The translations under genes were made by a program, and so were the position numbers. Shown one piece after another: positions 14,270 to 22,058 of a stretch of 33,970 nucleotides of DNA (the first letter of the stretch is position 1; the number at the start of each line of letters is the position of its first letter). Under the pieces are notes generated by a model that saw only the letters and a list, made by a program, of their open reading frames with translations, was not told where the DNA came from and searched no databases. Source of the stretch: a virus; IMG/VR virus record IMGVR_UViG_3300028400_000021, positions 1 to 33,970 of that record. One strand, 5' to 3'.

Positions 14270-14926
14270 ATGATGCAAAAATTATATAGATCTGAATACC
14301 CTGGTGAATTTGTTATTATTGATACTGTTTTTTCAAATGGCGAGAAAAAACAAACACGAGAATGGGTTAATAACCCTATAGAAGTTAAAAGTACAAGTCG
14401 ACGTGCATGTTGTATTGCACCTGGAGAAGATACTGAAACATTTCCAATGATTCGACTCGAAAAGCATCCAGGAGGACTTCTTGGTCGCGATCGAATGCAA
14501 TTATACGCTACTGAAACATTATGGAAAAAATTAAATTCAGATTTTTTAATTGTTCAAGATCAATATAATCTTAACGAAATATTAGAAGCCGGATACCAAA
14601 ACGATCATATCGTGTACACGTCAACAAAATTATGTATTGAAAATCCTGGCGAATTTTATTTAATACCATATGGTATTCGATTATTATCACCAGCAACAGC
14701 TCTATGGCTTGCTTGTTTTGATGGACATAAAGAAATTTTTATGTTCGGATATAATTATTATGATGAAGATGAAAAAATTGTATCACAAATAAAAAAGGTC
14801 ATGGACACATATAATGACGTGAACTTTTATCATGTCACAGATAATATCTCACCGGAACTCTTCAGAAGATGTATTAACTGCGAAATTATTGGAAAGAGAG
14901 ATTTTGTTACTCGTTGTGACATCTAA
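14270..14926 (+). CDS. MptE/DUF115-like Rossmann protein, paralogue of the 3345 product
   Basis: 218 residues from ATG 14270; an ATG follows at 14273. The second half contains the recognisable segment SPATALWLACFDGHKEIFMF then GYNYYDEDE, which matches ANAIQLAIEDGHKELYIFGFDF in the 3345 gene. The N-terminal half has RRACCIAPGED where the paralogue has GNGESRR, and DFLIVQDQYNL where it has VLVATDYDQ. Both proteins therefore seem to share one Rossmann-like fold. No SD is visible; a late-type box lies so close that leaderless translation is possible. It overlaps the convergent Nudix gene by 20 bases. A glycan-related activity is a guess from context. Confidence 0.6.
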   Translation: MMQKLYRSEYPGEFVIIDTVFSNGEKKQTREWVNNPIEVKSTSRRACCIAPGEDTETFPMIRLEKHPGGLLGRDRMQLYATETLWKKLNSDFLIVQDQYNLNEILEAGYQNDHIVYTSTKLCIENPGEFYLIPYGIRLLSPATALWLACFDGHKEIFMFGYNYYDEDEKIVSQIKKVMDTYNDVNFYHVTDNISPELFRRCINCEIIGKRDFVTRCDI

Positions 14927-15362
14927 AATTTTCTTTAACTGTAGTAATTTTGTCAAAAACATCATCAATTTTTAAGGTAGCCCAAAATCCCGGATGTAAT
15001 GGTTTTGGAACAATATCCGAATCAATCCAAGCAAATCCAACATGTTCGTGATTTAGATGCGGAATAAATTCGTCTTTGACTATACAATAAAATGTATGGT
15101 AAATGAAATGTTCGTTATTAGCAGTAAATTTTTCTATTGGAATAAGTTTTATAATCTCAGGCATAAAACCCATTTCTTCGCGGCATTCTCTCTCAATAGT
15201 TTCTAATAATGTTTCGTTGTTTTCAACTTTGCCACCAGGTAACCCCCAATGGCCTCGGTGTTTTTCGTCGTCTCGCATTAAAAATAAATGGCGGTTTGTG
15301 TTTTGTGAATAAAACCAAATACCAACAGCATTAATTGGATCATTCATAAAACAAGGCCCCAT
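14907..15362 (-). CDS. Nudix hydrolase
   Basis: 151 residues with a complete Nudix box, G44-x5-E50-x7-R58-E59-C60-x-E62-E63-x-G65 (GGKVENNETLLETIERECRE), preceded by WGLP as usual. Nudix enzymes hydrolyse nucleoside diphosphates linked to other groups, using Mg2+ held by the box glutamates; possible substrates here include oxidised dNTPs, ADP-ribose, NADH or mRNA caps, and the sequence alone does not choose. The start at 15362 has GGTGG five bases upstream; an internal ATG at 15347 overlaps the gp15 stop (ATGA). It is the last gene of the gp14-gp15 late transcript. Confidence 0.9.
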   Translation of the reverse strand: MGPCFMNDPINAVGIWFYSQNTNRHLFLMRDDEKHRGHWGLPGGKVENNETLLETIERECREEMGFMPEIIKLIPIEKFTANNEHFIYHTFYCIVKDEFIPHLNHEHVGFAWIDSDIVPKPLHPGFWATLKIDDVFDKITTVKENFRCHNE

Positions 15363-16798
15363 CGACCACCAGGATATATGCCTTCATAACTACGACGCCA
15401 CCTACCTTTTGATTCTCCATTATCAACTTTGTATTTGTATTGAATACCTGTTGAAAGATTGGTAACAAATTCTGGTGTTTTTCCTGAACTATTCGGATCA
15501 AGACTAATAATGTTTTTGTGGTCTTCATCAAATTCTTTATAGCTAAATGCCACGAACCAATCACTGCCGTTAAACTCAATAATATCATTTTTCTTTGCTT
15601 CGAGTGGTGATCCGGTACCTTGCCAAGCATCAGCGACATCTAGGTTTGAAATATTACCAATATCATCGAGTAAAAGATATCGTTGTCCAGTTGCAGCAGG
15701 CGGTAAACCTATACCAGGACCACTTTCAAGAGGATCAATTACAGCATCGATTGGATCTAAAGTATTCACAGGTAAAGTATCAGGATCGATTGTTACGAGC
15801 AGTACGTTTTCGTCACTAGGATGATAAGCTACTGTGCCGATAATATCTGGTTCACCTTCTTCTTCAGGTTCAAGACGGATTTGCGATATTCCATCATTTA
15901 GTGCACCATACTCGTCAATGATAGCATGCCAAGATATGCTGGTATTAATTAAATCAGGGAAAGTAGTAATATCACCATCGTCGCCGGGTTGTTCTTGTGG
16001 AACTGCTCGAATTTCGTTATTCAACAAAACGGCTTTGTAACCATGAGGTGTAATTTTAATGCGAGTACCAAGTAAAATATTATCACCTTCGATAGCATCA
16101 ACATACGAGCCACTATCATCATAAATGCTTGCAATGACTTTATGAATAACACCTTCTTTTGTTACCCTCGCTGGCGGACTAATCCAAATCGGAATATTAA
16201 ATTTCATTGATGCGATATCAATACTTTCATCACCGTTAGGGATATTTCTTGATGTCCATGTAATGTCTTCTAATTCTACAACACTTAAACTAGTCCAATC
16301 AAGATAATTGTCGGTTGATTGGATTTCAAGTGATGGATTAAATAAGGTAGCAATTTGTTCAATTAATTGTAATTTTTGATTCGTATTTGAAGTCCAAATA
16401 TCTAATGTTATCCCTAAGGCATAAGGAACCGGCATTGGGCGTTCAATTAAAAATGCATTACCTTGTGTTGTTTCGTAAGTTTGTGACGTTTCATCCCATT
16501 CACGCTGTCTAACTTGTCGACGATCGACGAAATGTGGTTCTTGTATTCGTGGTCGATCATATTTTAATGAATTAATATAAAAAGACATCATTGGTGCACA
16601 AGGAAGATTATTGCGTGAATTTTCTTGAAGTATAACTTGAGCATTACGAGACGAGTCACCATAACGAATAGGTACTCTTACTAAAGTAACATTTCCGCTA
16701 TCGTCGACGCCACCTTCAACTTCAAAATTACTAAACATTCGAGCAAATTGCAGTAGAAATCGACGAATTTGTTCATCATAGAAATAGTGGCTACTCAT
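15344..16798 (-). CDS. 15: Tail terminator / sheath stabiliser, gp15-like
   Basis: 484 residues. The opening YFYDEQIRRFLLQFARMFSN followed by TLVRVPIRYGDSSR parallels T4 gp15 (YFYNSSFRRYATLMGDLFSN ... FIRVPITYAS), the hexameric protein that caps the tail tube and stabilises the sheath before joining the head. Further gp15-like signals are PMPVPYALGITLDIWTSN, QLIEQIATLFNPSLEIQ and the MKFNIPIWISPPA region. T4 gp15 has 272 residues, so about 200 extra C-terminal residues (from about 290) are an added beta-rich domain; its GSDWFVAFSY and KYKVDNGESKGRWRRSYEGI segments look like structural-protein add-ons. It lies directly downstream of gp14 and overlaps the Nudix gene. Confidence 0.85.
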   Translation of the reverse strand: MSSHYFYDEQIRRFLLQFARMFSNFEVEGGVDDSGNVTLVRVPIRYGDSSRNAQVILQENSRNNLPCAPMMSFYINSLKYDRPRIQEPHFVDRRQVRQREWDETSQTYETTQGNAFLIERPMPVPYALGITLDIWTSNTNQKLQLIEQIATLFNPSLEIQSTDNYLDWTSLSVVELEDITWTSRNIPNGDESIDIASMKFNIPIWISPPARVTKEGVIHKVIASIYDDSGSYVDAIEGDNILLGTRIKITPHGYKAVLLNNEIRAVPQEQPGDDGDITTFPDLINTSISWHAIIDEYGALNDGISQIRLEPEEEGEPDIIGTVAYHPSDENVLLVTIDPDTLPVNTLDPIDAVIDPLESGPGIGLPPAATGQRYLLLDDIGNISNLDVADAWQGTGSPLEAKKNDIIEFNGSDWFVAFSYKEFDEDHKNIISLDPNSSGKTPEFVTNLSTGIQYKYKVDNGESKGRWRRSYEGIYPGGRWGLVL

Positions 16799-16803
16799 TA
16801 TTT

Positions 16804-18009
16804 TTAATTATCCTTCTTTGGGTCTAATAAATCGCTAAGCGATTGTCTGCTTGGAATTTCGCCACGATCAGTAGTTGATATGGTATCATTATTATTAAAG
16901 AATTTACTGCGTTGAGTTTCGCCGTCGAGATAGAGATCTGTTCTAACATTATCTTCAACCTTCACCCAGATATGACCATTATAGCGGAATAGTCTATTAG
17001 GATAGTAATCGAGTCGTAAAACATAATCTCCAATTTCAGGATTTGGTGGAAACGAAACAGCCGGTGTAACTGGCCAACCATTTGGCGGAATGCCATCACC
17101 ATCTAAATATCCTAATTTTAACTCTCCACGAGTATCCGGTGATATGGCACCTCGATCAGCAGTAAGAAGGGTTGAGTCAACTGTTACGATAGCATTGTCA
17201 GCAGTAAAGCCTGTTGTATCAACAGGATGGCCTTCTTCATCGTAAGTGACAATATAAAATTTACTTACATCATAACCACTAAGTGGAACTTCAACCTCGG
17301 CTTGAGTAAGAATAGCATCATTTAATTCGCCATTTTTAGCACATTGCGACATATAATCGCGTAATGTACCGGATCCATTTCCTGCTCCATCATCGCCGTC
17401 AATGTCACCCTGGGTATCTATGTATCGATCAAGTATATCATTATATTCTTGTGTTCCAACCATTGGTATAGCTTTGACTCTCCATAGATGAGGATACCAA
17501 GTTTGGCTGAATCCTTCGCTTGCATAATCAGCATCTTGAATTACATAAAATTTAGGAATAGCCTTGGGAATTGAATTATCCAATGGATGATAATCTTTAA
17601 GGTTAGGAATTTCAAGAACATCACCATTCATCAATTTTCGACCAATTTGGTCAATCATATCGTTATAGTGAAATGTGACAAACAATGTGTCATTTTGCAA
17701 AAATAAACCAAATTGCGATAAATCAAAATCAATATCTTGTGTTTGATAAACCCCTCTTAAAGTGTAAACATCATCTTCGTATTCTCGATTTCTGTTTTCT
17801 AACAGAAGAAGATCTTCGATGAATAAAGGGTTTGTTTCGGAATATGATGGGCGGGTAGCATCACCAGATGGTTCGGCTGTTTGCTTTGGGCCTAAATATT
17901 TATGAATGTGTATATCAATCCCGCCAACAATATATTGTTCTCTGATAATACGATCCAGAAAACGATAATCGTTAGATTTTTCAGGTCTATATAGACTTAA
18001 TCGAGGCAT
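16804..18009 (-). CDS. 14: Neck protein, gp14-like
   Basis: 401 residues. The N-terminal half matches the gp14 neck family pattern: IEDLLLLENRNREYEDDVYT followed by FVTFHYNDMIDQIGRKLMNG, then DVLEIPNL and YVIQDADYASEGFSQTWYPH LW, corresponding to the LVAESIQMRG...YYVPRE and GDLIYFP...FEI segments of T4 gp14. T4 gp14 has 256 residues; the C-terminal 200 residues here hold an extra region with GLYLDG-type turns and a Gly-Trp-Pro linker. Gp14 works with gp13 to seal the packaged head for tail joining. ATG 18009 has AGGA upstream and a late promoter box at 18033-18040. It is followed at once by gp15. Confidence 0.8.
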   Translation of the reverse strand: MPRLSLYRPEKSNDYRFLDRIIREQYIVGGIDIHIHKYLGPKQTAEPSGDATRPSYSETNPLFIEDLLLLENRNREYEDDVYTLRGVYQTQDIDFDLSQFGLFLQNDTLFVTFHYNDMIDQIGRKLMNGDVLEIPNLKDYHPLDNSIPKAIPKFYVIQDADYASEGFSQTWYPHLWRVKAIPMVGTQEYNDILDRYIDTQGDIDGDDGAGNGSGTLRDYMSQCAKNGELNDAILTQAEVEVPLSGYDVSKFYIVTYDEEGHPVDTTGFTADNAIVTVDSTLLTADRGAISPDTRGELKLGYLDGDGIPPNGWPVTPAVSFPPNPEIGDYVLRLDYYPNRLFRYNGHIWVKVEDNVRTDLYLDGETQRSKFFNNNDTISTTDRGEIPSRQSLSDLLDPKKDN

Positions 18010-18032
18010 ACATTTTATTCCTGCATTGTTTG

Positions 18033-18040
18033 TATTTATG
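18033..18040 (-). promoter_or_regulatory. Putative T4-type late promoter (CATAAATA) for gp14-gp15-Nudix
   Basis: On the minus strand CATAAATA predicts a start near 18027, 18 bases before the gp14 ATG with an AGGA SD between. Confidence 0.6.
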
Positions 18041-18062
18041 CAGAAATAAAATGAGAAATATT

Positions 18063-18347
18063 TCAGAATATTTGTTCAGCGGCTTCGCTTAATGTTATTT
18101 CGTTATCGAATGCTAAACCTAATGAATCTTTTGTTGATATCGAGCATCTAATTACTTTATTATCTGAATTTATATATACAATAACAAGATATTTGTCGTC
18201 GTTTGATTTTATGATGTATTTTATTAGTTGATTAGGATTTGACCAATCCCGAGTTATATCTCTCCAGGATTCATCCAGATTCATTTTTTCACACGAAATA
18301 GCAAAGTTCATAAGTTTGCATGTAACAAGGAATTTTTCAAAATCCAT
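18063..18347 (-). CDS. Small hypothetical protein
   Basis: 94 residues, mixed alpha/beta, with a strand-like KYLVIVYINSDNKVIRCSIS segment and an acidic C-terminus (LSEAAEQIF). ATG 18347 overlaps the TGA of the preceding gene. Last gene of the minus-strand chain of small genes, just before the gp14 late promoter. No family recognised. Confidence 0.6.
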   Translation of the reverse strand: MDFEKFLVTCKLMNFAISCEKMNLDESWRDITRDWSNPNQLIKYIIKSNDDKYLVIVYINSDNKVIRCSISTKDSLGLAFDNEITLSEAAEQIF

Positions 18348-18643
18348 CAGGTAAAATACTCCATAAGATCAGAAAGCTTAGCTTTTTCGATAAACAGTTT
18401 AGATTCTTTCTGAGGTAAAATAAAAACAATATCTGAATGAATTAATGATATGTTTGAAATATTACCAGACATATCAGACTTATATCGATAAAGTATATGA
18501 GCTTCAAAATTAGAATTGGAAATAATTAAATATTGAGTAACATGATAATTATCTGAATTTTTGTCTCTGTGTAGAGATATGGTTTCGTTGTGTGAAACCA
18601 TATCTCTCAATTTCCAGTGTGACAACAAAGATGAGAATTTCAT
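18347..18643 (-). CDS. Small hypothetical protein
   Basis: 98 residues from the ATG at 18643, placed one base after the TAA of the preceding gene; a longer frame upstream overlaps that gene and is unlikely. The protein has a helical start (MKFSSLLSHWKLRDM) and a beta-rich centre (YLIISNSNFEAHILYRYKSD). Its layout, a helical start and KYLVIV/YLIIS-type strands, is loosely like that of the next gene, so the two could be distant paralogues, but identity by eye is low. Confidence 0.55.
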   Translation of the reverse strand: MKFSSLLSHWKLRDMVSHNETISLHRDKNSDNYHVTQYLIISNSNFEAHILYRYKSDMSGNISNISLIHSDIVFILPQKESKLFIEKAKLSDLMEYFT

Positions 18644-18644
18644 T

Positions 18645-18830
18645 TTAATTTTGGATAAATTTCTTTGCTTTATAAGCTGCAAGTCGGCTAATGTTTCGGA
18701 GGTTTTCTTCTGCTTGCCTTTGTCCTTCGCACGAAGGATTATATCCAGCAATAAAAATTCGTCGAGGCAAAAAAGAGTACATTAAGTCAAAAATAATGTT
18801 TGGGAGCCAGAACACTGCACGAAACATCAT
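18645..18830 (-). CDS. Small membrane-associated protein
   Basis: 61 residues. The N-terminal half is hydrophobic and aromatic (MMFRAVFWLPNIIFDLMYSF), long enough for one membrane helix, followed by a basic RR and a soluble tail with AYKAKKFIQN. It begins with ATGATG overlapping the stop of the previous gene and has AGGTGA upstream. Function unknown; an early-expressed inner-membrane protein is a reasonable inference. Confidence 0.55.
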   Translation of the reverse strand: MMFRAVFWLPNIIFDLMYSFLPRRIFIAGYNPSCEGQRQAEENLRNISRLAAYKAKKFIQN

Positions 18831-19009
18831 TCACCTCGAATTTTATTTAGGATTTCATCAATACGAAATTTTGCGTCTTCGTATGCTTCAGATTTCCCTT
18901 CGTACATTCCATAAAGGTACGGATCTAACCGCTGACCTGGGTTTCCGTATTCTTTACTTTCGTAATCAAATTCGTCACGCAAATCTTCAAGCAATTTAAC
19001 GATGTCCAT
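18827..19009 (-). CDS. Small acidic hypothetical protein
   Basis: 60 residues from ATG 19009, which has GAGGT upstream; upstream in-frame ATGs lie within the preceding gene. Highly charged and helical (MDIVKLLEDLRDEFDYESKE ... AKFRIDEILNKIRGE) with a tyrosine-rich centre (PYLYGMYEGKSEAY). No family recognised; part of the overlapping minus-strand chain. Confidence 0.6.
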   Translation of the reverse strand: MDIVKLLEDLRDEFDYESKEYGNPGQRLDPYLYGMYEGKSEAYEDAKFRIDEILNKIRGE

Positions 19010-19166
19010 ATTTTTTACCTCGCATGTCTTTTTCGAGAATACCAATAAACCGCCCCATTGAAAGGAATTTATCATCACGAATCAGAATAGTACGGTAATA
19101 ACGGAATGCCATTTCGAGCGAACCGTATTTCCTCAAAAGGAAGTCTTCGGTAACATTTTTACACAT
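18996..19166 (-). CDS. Small basic hypothetical protein
   Basis: 56 residues from ATG 19166, with GGGTGA five bases upstream formed by the end of the preceding gene. Basic and helical: FLLRKYGSLEMAFRYYRTIL, then FLSMGRFIGILEKDMRGKK. A longer frame to 19343 exists but overlaps the neighbouring gene entirely, so the short start is preferred. No family recognised. Confidence 0.55.
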   Translation of the reverse strand: MCKNVTEDFLLRKYGSLEMAFRYYRTILIRDDKFLSMGRFIGILEKDMRGKKYGHR

Positions 19167-19170
19167 GATA

Positions 19171-19356
19171 TCACCCAAGTGTTGTTTCGCAACCGAACTC
19201 GTAACAGTGTTCACCATATTCGGTAACAGTAGAGATCTTCCAGCAATCGCAGCGATATGGGCGAGAATCGCGATATGCTTCACATTCGTCTTTTGTACCC
19301 ATGCACATAATCTGAGAATCAATGTGCGCGATGTAGATTTCATCAGGATTAAGCAT
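19171..19356 (-). CDS. Small cysteine-rich hypothetical protein
   Basis: 61 residues from ATG 19356, which overlaps the end of the preceding gene by 8 bases and has AGAGGTGG upstream. Six cysteines (IMCMG, DECEAY, RCDCWK, HCYEFGCE) in 45 residues suggest metal binding, perhaps a small zinc-binding fold; an exact zinc-ribbon spacing is not evident. The start MLNPDEIYIAHIDSQ is beta-like. Role unknown. Confidence 0.6.
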   Translation of the reverse strand: MLNPDEIYIAHIDSQIMCMGTKDECEAYRDSRPYRCDCWKISTVTEYGEHCYEFGCETTLG

Positions 19357-19615
19357 TATCGTCCACCTCTGGAAAATGACGCCAGTAATCGTCGGGATCT
19401 TCGTAACCGCCATCAACATAGCTTTGATATGCGGTATGATGCTGTCTAGCAAAATCAAGAATTGCAGCAAGATCGTCAATACTAACTGTTAAATTGACAT
19501 CTTCACCATGATATCCACCATCTACGATAAATTCAACTTCGGCGAACCCGTCAACTTCGATATTTGGAAAATCAGGTACTGTTCTTACAAACGGAACATC
19601 AGTTCGATCAACCAT
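19349..19615 (-). CDS. Small acidic hypothetical protein, first gene of the minus-strand chain
   Basis: 88 residues from ATG 19615, with GGAAGGTGA five bases upstream; an ATG three codons earlier is possible but sits inside the SD. Acidic with the repeated motif VDGGY (VDGGYHGED and YVDGGYEDPDDYW) and a helical centre (IDDLAAILDFARQHHTAYQS). Promoter-proximal gene of the small-gene chain behind a sigma70-like promoter. Function unknown. Confidence 0.65.
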   Translation of the reverse strand: MVDRTDVPFVRTVPDFPNIEVDGFAEVEFIVDGGYHGEDVNLTVSIDDLAAILDFARQHHTAYQSYVDGGYEDPDDYWRHFPEVDDNA

Positions 19616-19648
19616 TATCGTCACCTTCCGTTGTTTCGCAATAACATA

Positions 19649-19676
19649 AGTATAGCAAAATTACCCAAAAAGTCTA
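19649..19676 (-). promoter_or_regulatory. Putative sigma70 promoter, minus strand
   Basis: TATACT (19649-19654 on the minus strand) with TAGACT (19671-19676) 16 bases upstream. The -10 is strong and the -35 weak. It points into the minus-strand small-gene chain starting at 19615. Confidence 0.5.
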
Positions 19677-19788
19677 CCTTTTTAATAGCAGTAAAATCAA
19701 TAACTTACAAATTATTTTTTTCTTTAATAATTTCAATAACTTAGTGCCCCTACCCGCTAAGTCATTGATTTATATAGACTTATAAATC

Positions 19789-19817
19789 TTGACCGTTAGT
19801 GGATATTCGCATATACT
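19789..19817 (+). promoter_or_regulatory. Sigma70 promoter, plus strand
   Basis: TTGACC (19789-19794), exactly 17 bases, then TATACT (19812-19817). The predicted start near 19824 gives a 24-base leader with AGGAG (19837-19841) before ATG 19848. It shares the TATACT -10 with the divergent promoter on the other strand. No late box is present, so early expression by host polymerase is likely. Confidence 0.8.
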
Positions 19818-19847
19818 TGTAGAATATTAAGGAAACAGGAGTGACAA

Positions 19848-21029
19848 ATGGCTCGTACAAAAAATCGCACCAAATATGCATCTACTTCACCTATTGTAGC
19901 AGGTGCTAAAGCCCTTAAACTGAGTGCTGATTTTGTGCAGCATGTCGGACCAGAGCCAGTCTGGGAAGATATCACTCTTACCGAAGAAAACCGCAAGCAT
20001 TATATGATTAATGGTTTTAATTGGTATAACTATTGTTTTACCAGCAAAGAAGCCATTGATTTTGTAGTTGAATATCTGAATGTTCAGAAGCGCAAAGACG
20101 AAGCAAAACAAGTTAAACGAGCACCTGAGCTGTCGTTTCCTAATGCCATTGGTTGGTTAGCCCGTATGAGCATGATGGGCTGGGAACTCACCGAAGAAGA
20201 AGAGCAACGAATTGAAGATGCAATTAAAAAAGCAATTGCATCGGTTCCGGTTAAAGTGGTAGTAGATAACACCGAAGAAAATAAAGTAAATAAGCCTACT
20301 ATCCAGGATCGTATGCGCGAAAAATGCGCCGAAACTGGTGGTGAACTCGAAGGAATGCTTGATGAATATATTGCCAAAGGCGCTCCTACCAAGCATTCTT
20401 ATAAGCCTATTAATATCTTAAAGTCTGCAAATATCTTGCCTGGTCATGTAAAAGATGAAGTTGCGCATTGGGAGAAAATGCGTGACGAATTCCAGAAAGC
20501 ATACGAAGGCAAAGATGCTGATCTCGTCGAAGCGTATTCCCAATTTGGAAAGATTCAATTGCGGAATTTGGTTAAGTTCTGTGATCTGATTATTTCTGAT
20601 TACCACGGTTATGTTGCGTTTAAGAAGGCAAACAAAAAAGTACGCAAGCGTAAAGTTAAGACCCCGCGCGAACTGGTGCGTAAACTGAAATATATGCCCG
20701 AATTTAAGGATCTTGGGTTAACCAGTGTTAAACCTGAGAAGATTGTGGGTGCCAAGGAAATGTTTGTTTACGATACTAAGAAACGTAAATTGATGTATTT
20801 CGTAGCAGATGATCATGCCGGTGAGTTGACTGTCCGAAACAATATTATCGAAGGTTTTGACAAGATGAAGTCAATTCAAAAGACTGTTCGCAAGCCTGCA
20901 GAACAGCTGAAGGAATTTATGAAGGCAAGTAAGCCCGGTAGTCGTAAGTTTTTCAAGGCAATGAAGTCTGTTGAACAGAAGTTTAGTGGACGGTTTAACG
21001 ATAACATTGTAATTCTGAAGGTGTGGTAA
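19848..21029 (+). CDS. Conserved-looking phage protein, unknown function (early class)
   Basis: 393 residues, strongly charged and mostly helical, with a very basic middle (FKKANKKVRKRKVKTPREL) and an acidic segment around residues 110-190. Segments FNWYNYCFTSKEAIDFVVEY and FPNAIGWLARMSMMGWEL look like a structured N-terminal domain; VGAKEMFVYDTKKRKLMYFV and VRNNIIEGFDKMKSIQKTVR suggest a beta-alpha C-terminal domain. I recall similar 'hypothetical' proteins in aquatic T4-like phages, but no function. It has a strong promoter and SD, and its base composition is visibly less A+T-rich than the structural genes. Nucleic-acid binding is possible from the basic stretch. Confidence 0.8.
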   Translation: MARTKNRTKYASTSPIVAGAKALKLSADFVQHVGPEPVWEDITLTEENRKHYMINGFNWYNYCFTSKEAIDFVVEYLNVQKRKDEAKQVKRAPELSFPNAIGWLARMSMMGWELTEEEEQRIEDAIKKAIASVPVKVVVDNTEENKVNKPTIQDRMREKCAETGGELEGMLDEYIAKGAPTKHSYKPINILKSANILPGHVKDEVAHWEKMRDEFQKAYEGKDADLVEAYSQFGKIQLRNLVKFCDLIISDYHGYVAFKKANKKVRKRKVKTPRELVRKLKYMPEFKDLGLTSVKPEKIVGAKEMFVYDTKKRKLMYFVADDHAGELTVRNNIIEGFDKMKSIQKTVRKPAEQLKEFMKASKPGSRKFFKAMKSVEQKFSGRFNDNIVILKVW

Positions 21030-21105
21030 AATTATTTCGACTCAACGAGAAAAGTAAAACGAACAATAGATATTTTTTGAAACTAAAAAACAGAAAGGTA
21101 AAATT

Positions 21106-21309
21106 ATGAAAGCACCTGATGATGTAAAAGAAGCACTGGCAGCAATTGGATTCGAAGCTAACGATGTTTCGCCTGCGGACGAACCAGCCTATACAGAGTT
21201 TCGACGAGGCAAAGAATTTTTTCATGTTTGTTTTGCAGTTGAAATTGAAGCACTATCGATTAATGATGTAATAGAACAATTGGACAATAAATTTAATGGA
21301 GCAAAATAA
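21106..21309 (+). CDS. Small hypothetical protein
   Basis: 67 residues with GAAAGG before ATG 21106. Acidic N-terminus (APDDVKEALAAIGFEANDVS), then a strand-like RGKEFFHVCFAVEIEALS segment and a helical tail. The stop overlaps the next ATG (TAATG). Probably expressed with the 19848 gene. No family recognised. Confidence 0.65.
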   Translation: MKAPDDVKEALAAIGFEANDVSPADEPAYTEFRRGKEFFHVCFAVEIEALSINDVIEQLDNKFNGAK

Positions 21310-22058
21310 TGGGTGGTACAGTGGCAGTAACACTTCGTAAAGCAGACGGTACCGAGTACCGCATGTCACGATGGACAAATAGTATGCCATGGGGCATTGC
21401 AAATATGCGTATGCTTAATGGCGACGAAGATCATATTAATGCTTATCTAGACCAATGGCTTAAAATGCGAGATGATTATGAGCGTAATAAAGATATTGGA
21501 AAATTTGAGTATGATATGACTGATTGTTATTTTCCGGGAAACGGCCTTGTCCCAGACGGATATGGTCTTGTGGTTGTTGATCATATCAACAAAGTTATTC
21601 TGAGTATGCAAAGGTATTGTAGTTTTAACACAATTCATGCTGCTGGGATTTCATTGGAATTTAGTGGTAATGTTTTGGGAGTTTCGCCCGAAGATGACGA
21701 TAGCGATACTACCCGCTTACGTGAATTTTGGGAAGCAGGACGCATCATCGGATGGTTAACCGATAAATCTACACCGCCTGCTCAATGTAAGAGTCGAAAA
21801 GATGCGTATTTGCCAATTGATAAAACCTTTGACGAAGTAATCGAGATACTCAAAGATTATCGCACATCGATGACCATTTATGAATTTGGTCTCGATCTTG
21901 GTGATTGGAAGTACGAAGAATTTGAAGAATATAATCCACATGAGCTTCGTAGAATGCGAAATCGTATTCTTGAATTAGGTTTTAAACTTACTGATGTTGA
22001 AAATAAAGTGTGGGATGAAGTAATCAAAGAAAGTGAGAAAGAGTATGAGCTGTCCTAA
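21309..22058 (+). CDS. Hypothetical phage protein
   Basis: 249 residues. Starts with a beta-hairpin-like TVAVTLRKADGTEYRMSRW, then a helical acidic region, a strand YGLVVVDHINKVILSMQRY, the segment FNTIHAAGISLEFSGN, and a long helical C-terminus (NPHELRRMRNRILELGFKLT). It has no recognised motif. The start overlaps the preceding stop, and the next gene starts 14 bases before its end, so the three genes are translated in series. Confidence 0.7.
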   Translation: MGGTVAVTLRKADGTEYRMSRWTNSMPWGIANMRMLNGDEDHINAYLDQWLKMRDDYERNKDIGKFEYDMTDCYFPGNGLVPDGYGLVVVDHINKVILSMQRYCSFNTIHAAGISLEFSGNVLGVSPEDDDSDTTRLREFWEAGRIIGWLTDKSTPPAQCKSRKDAYLPIDKTFDEVIEILKDYRTSMTIYEFGLDLGDWKYEEFEEYNPHELRRMRNRILELGFKLTDVENKVWDEVIKESEKEYELS

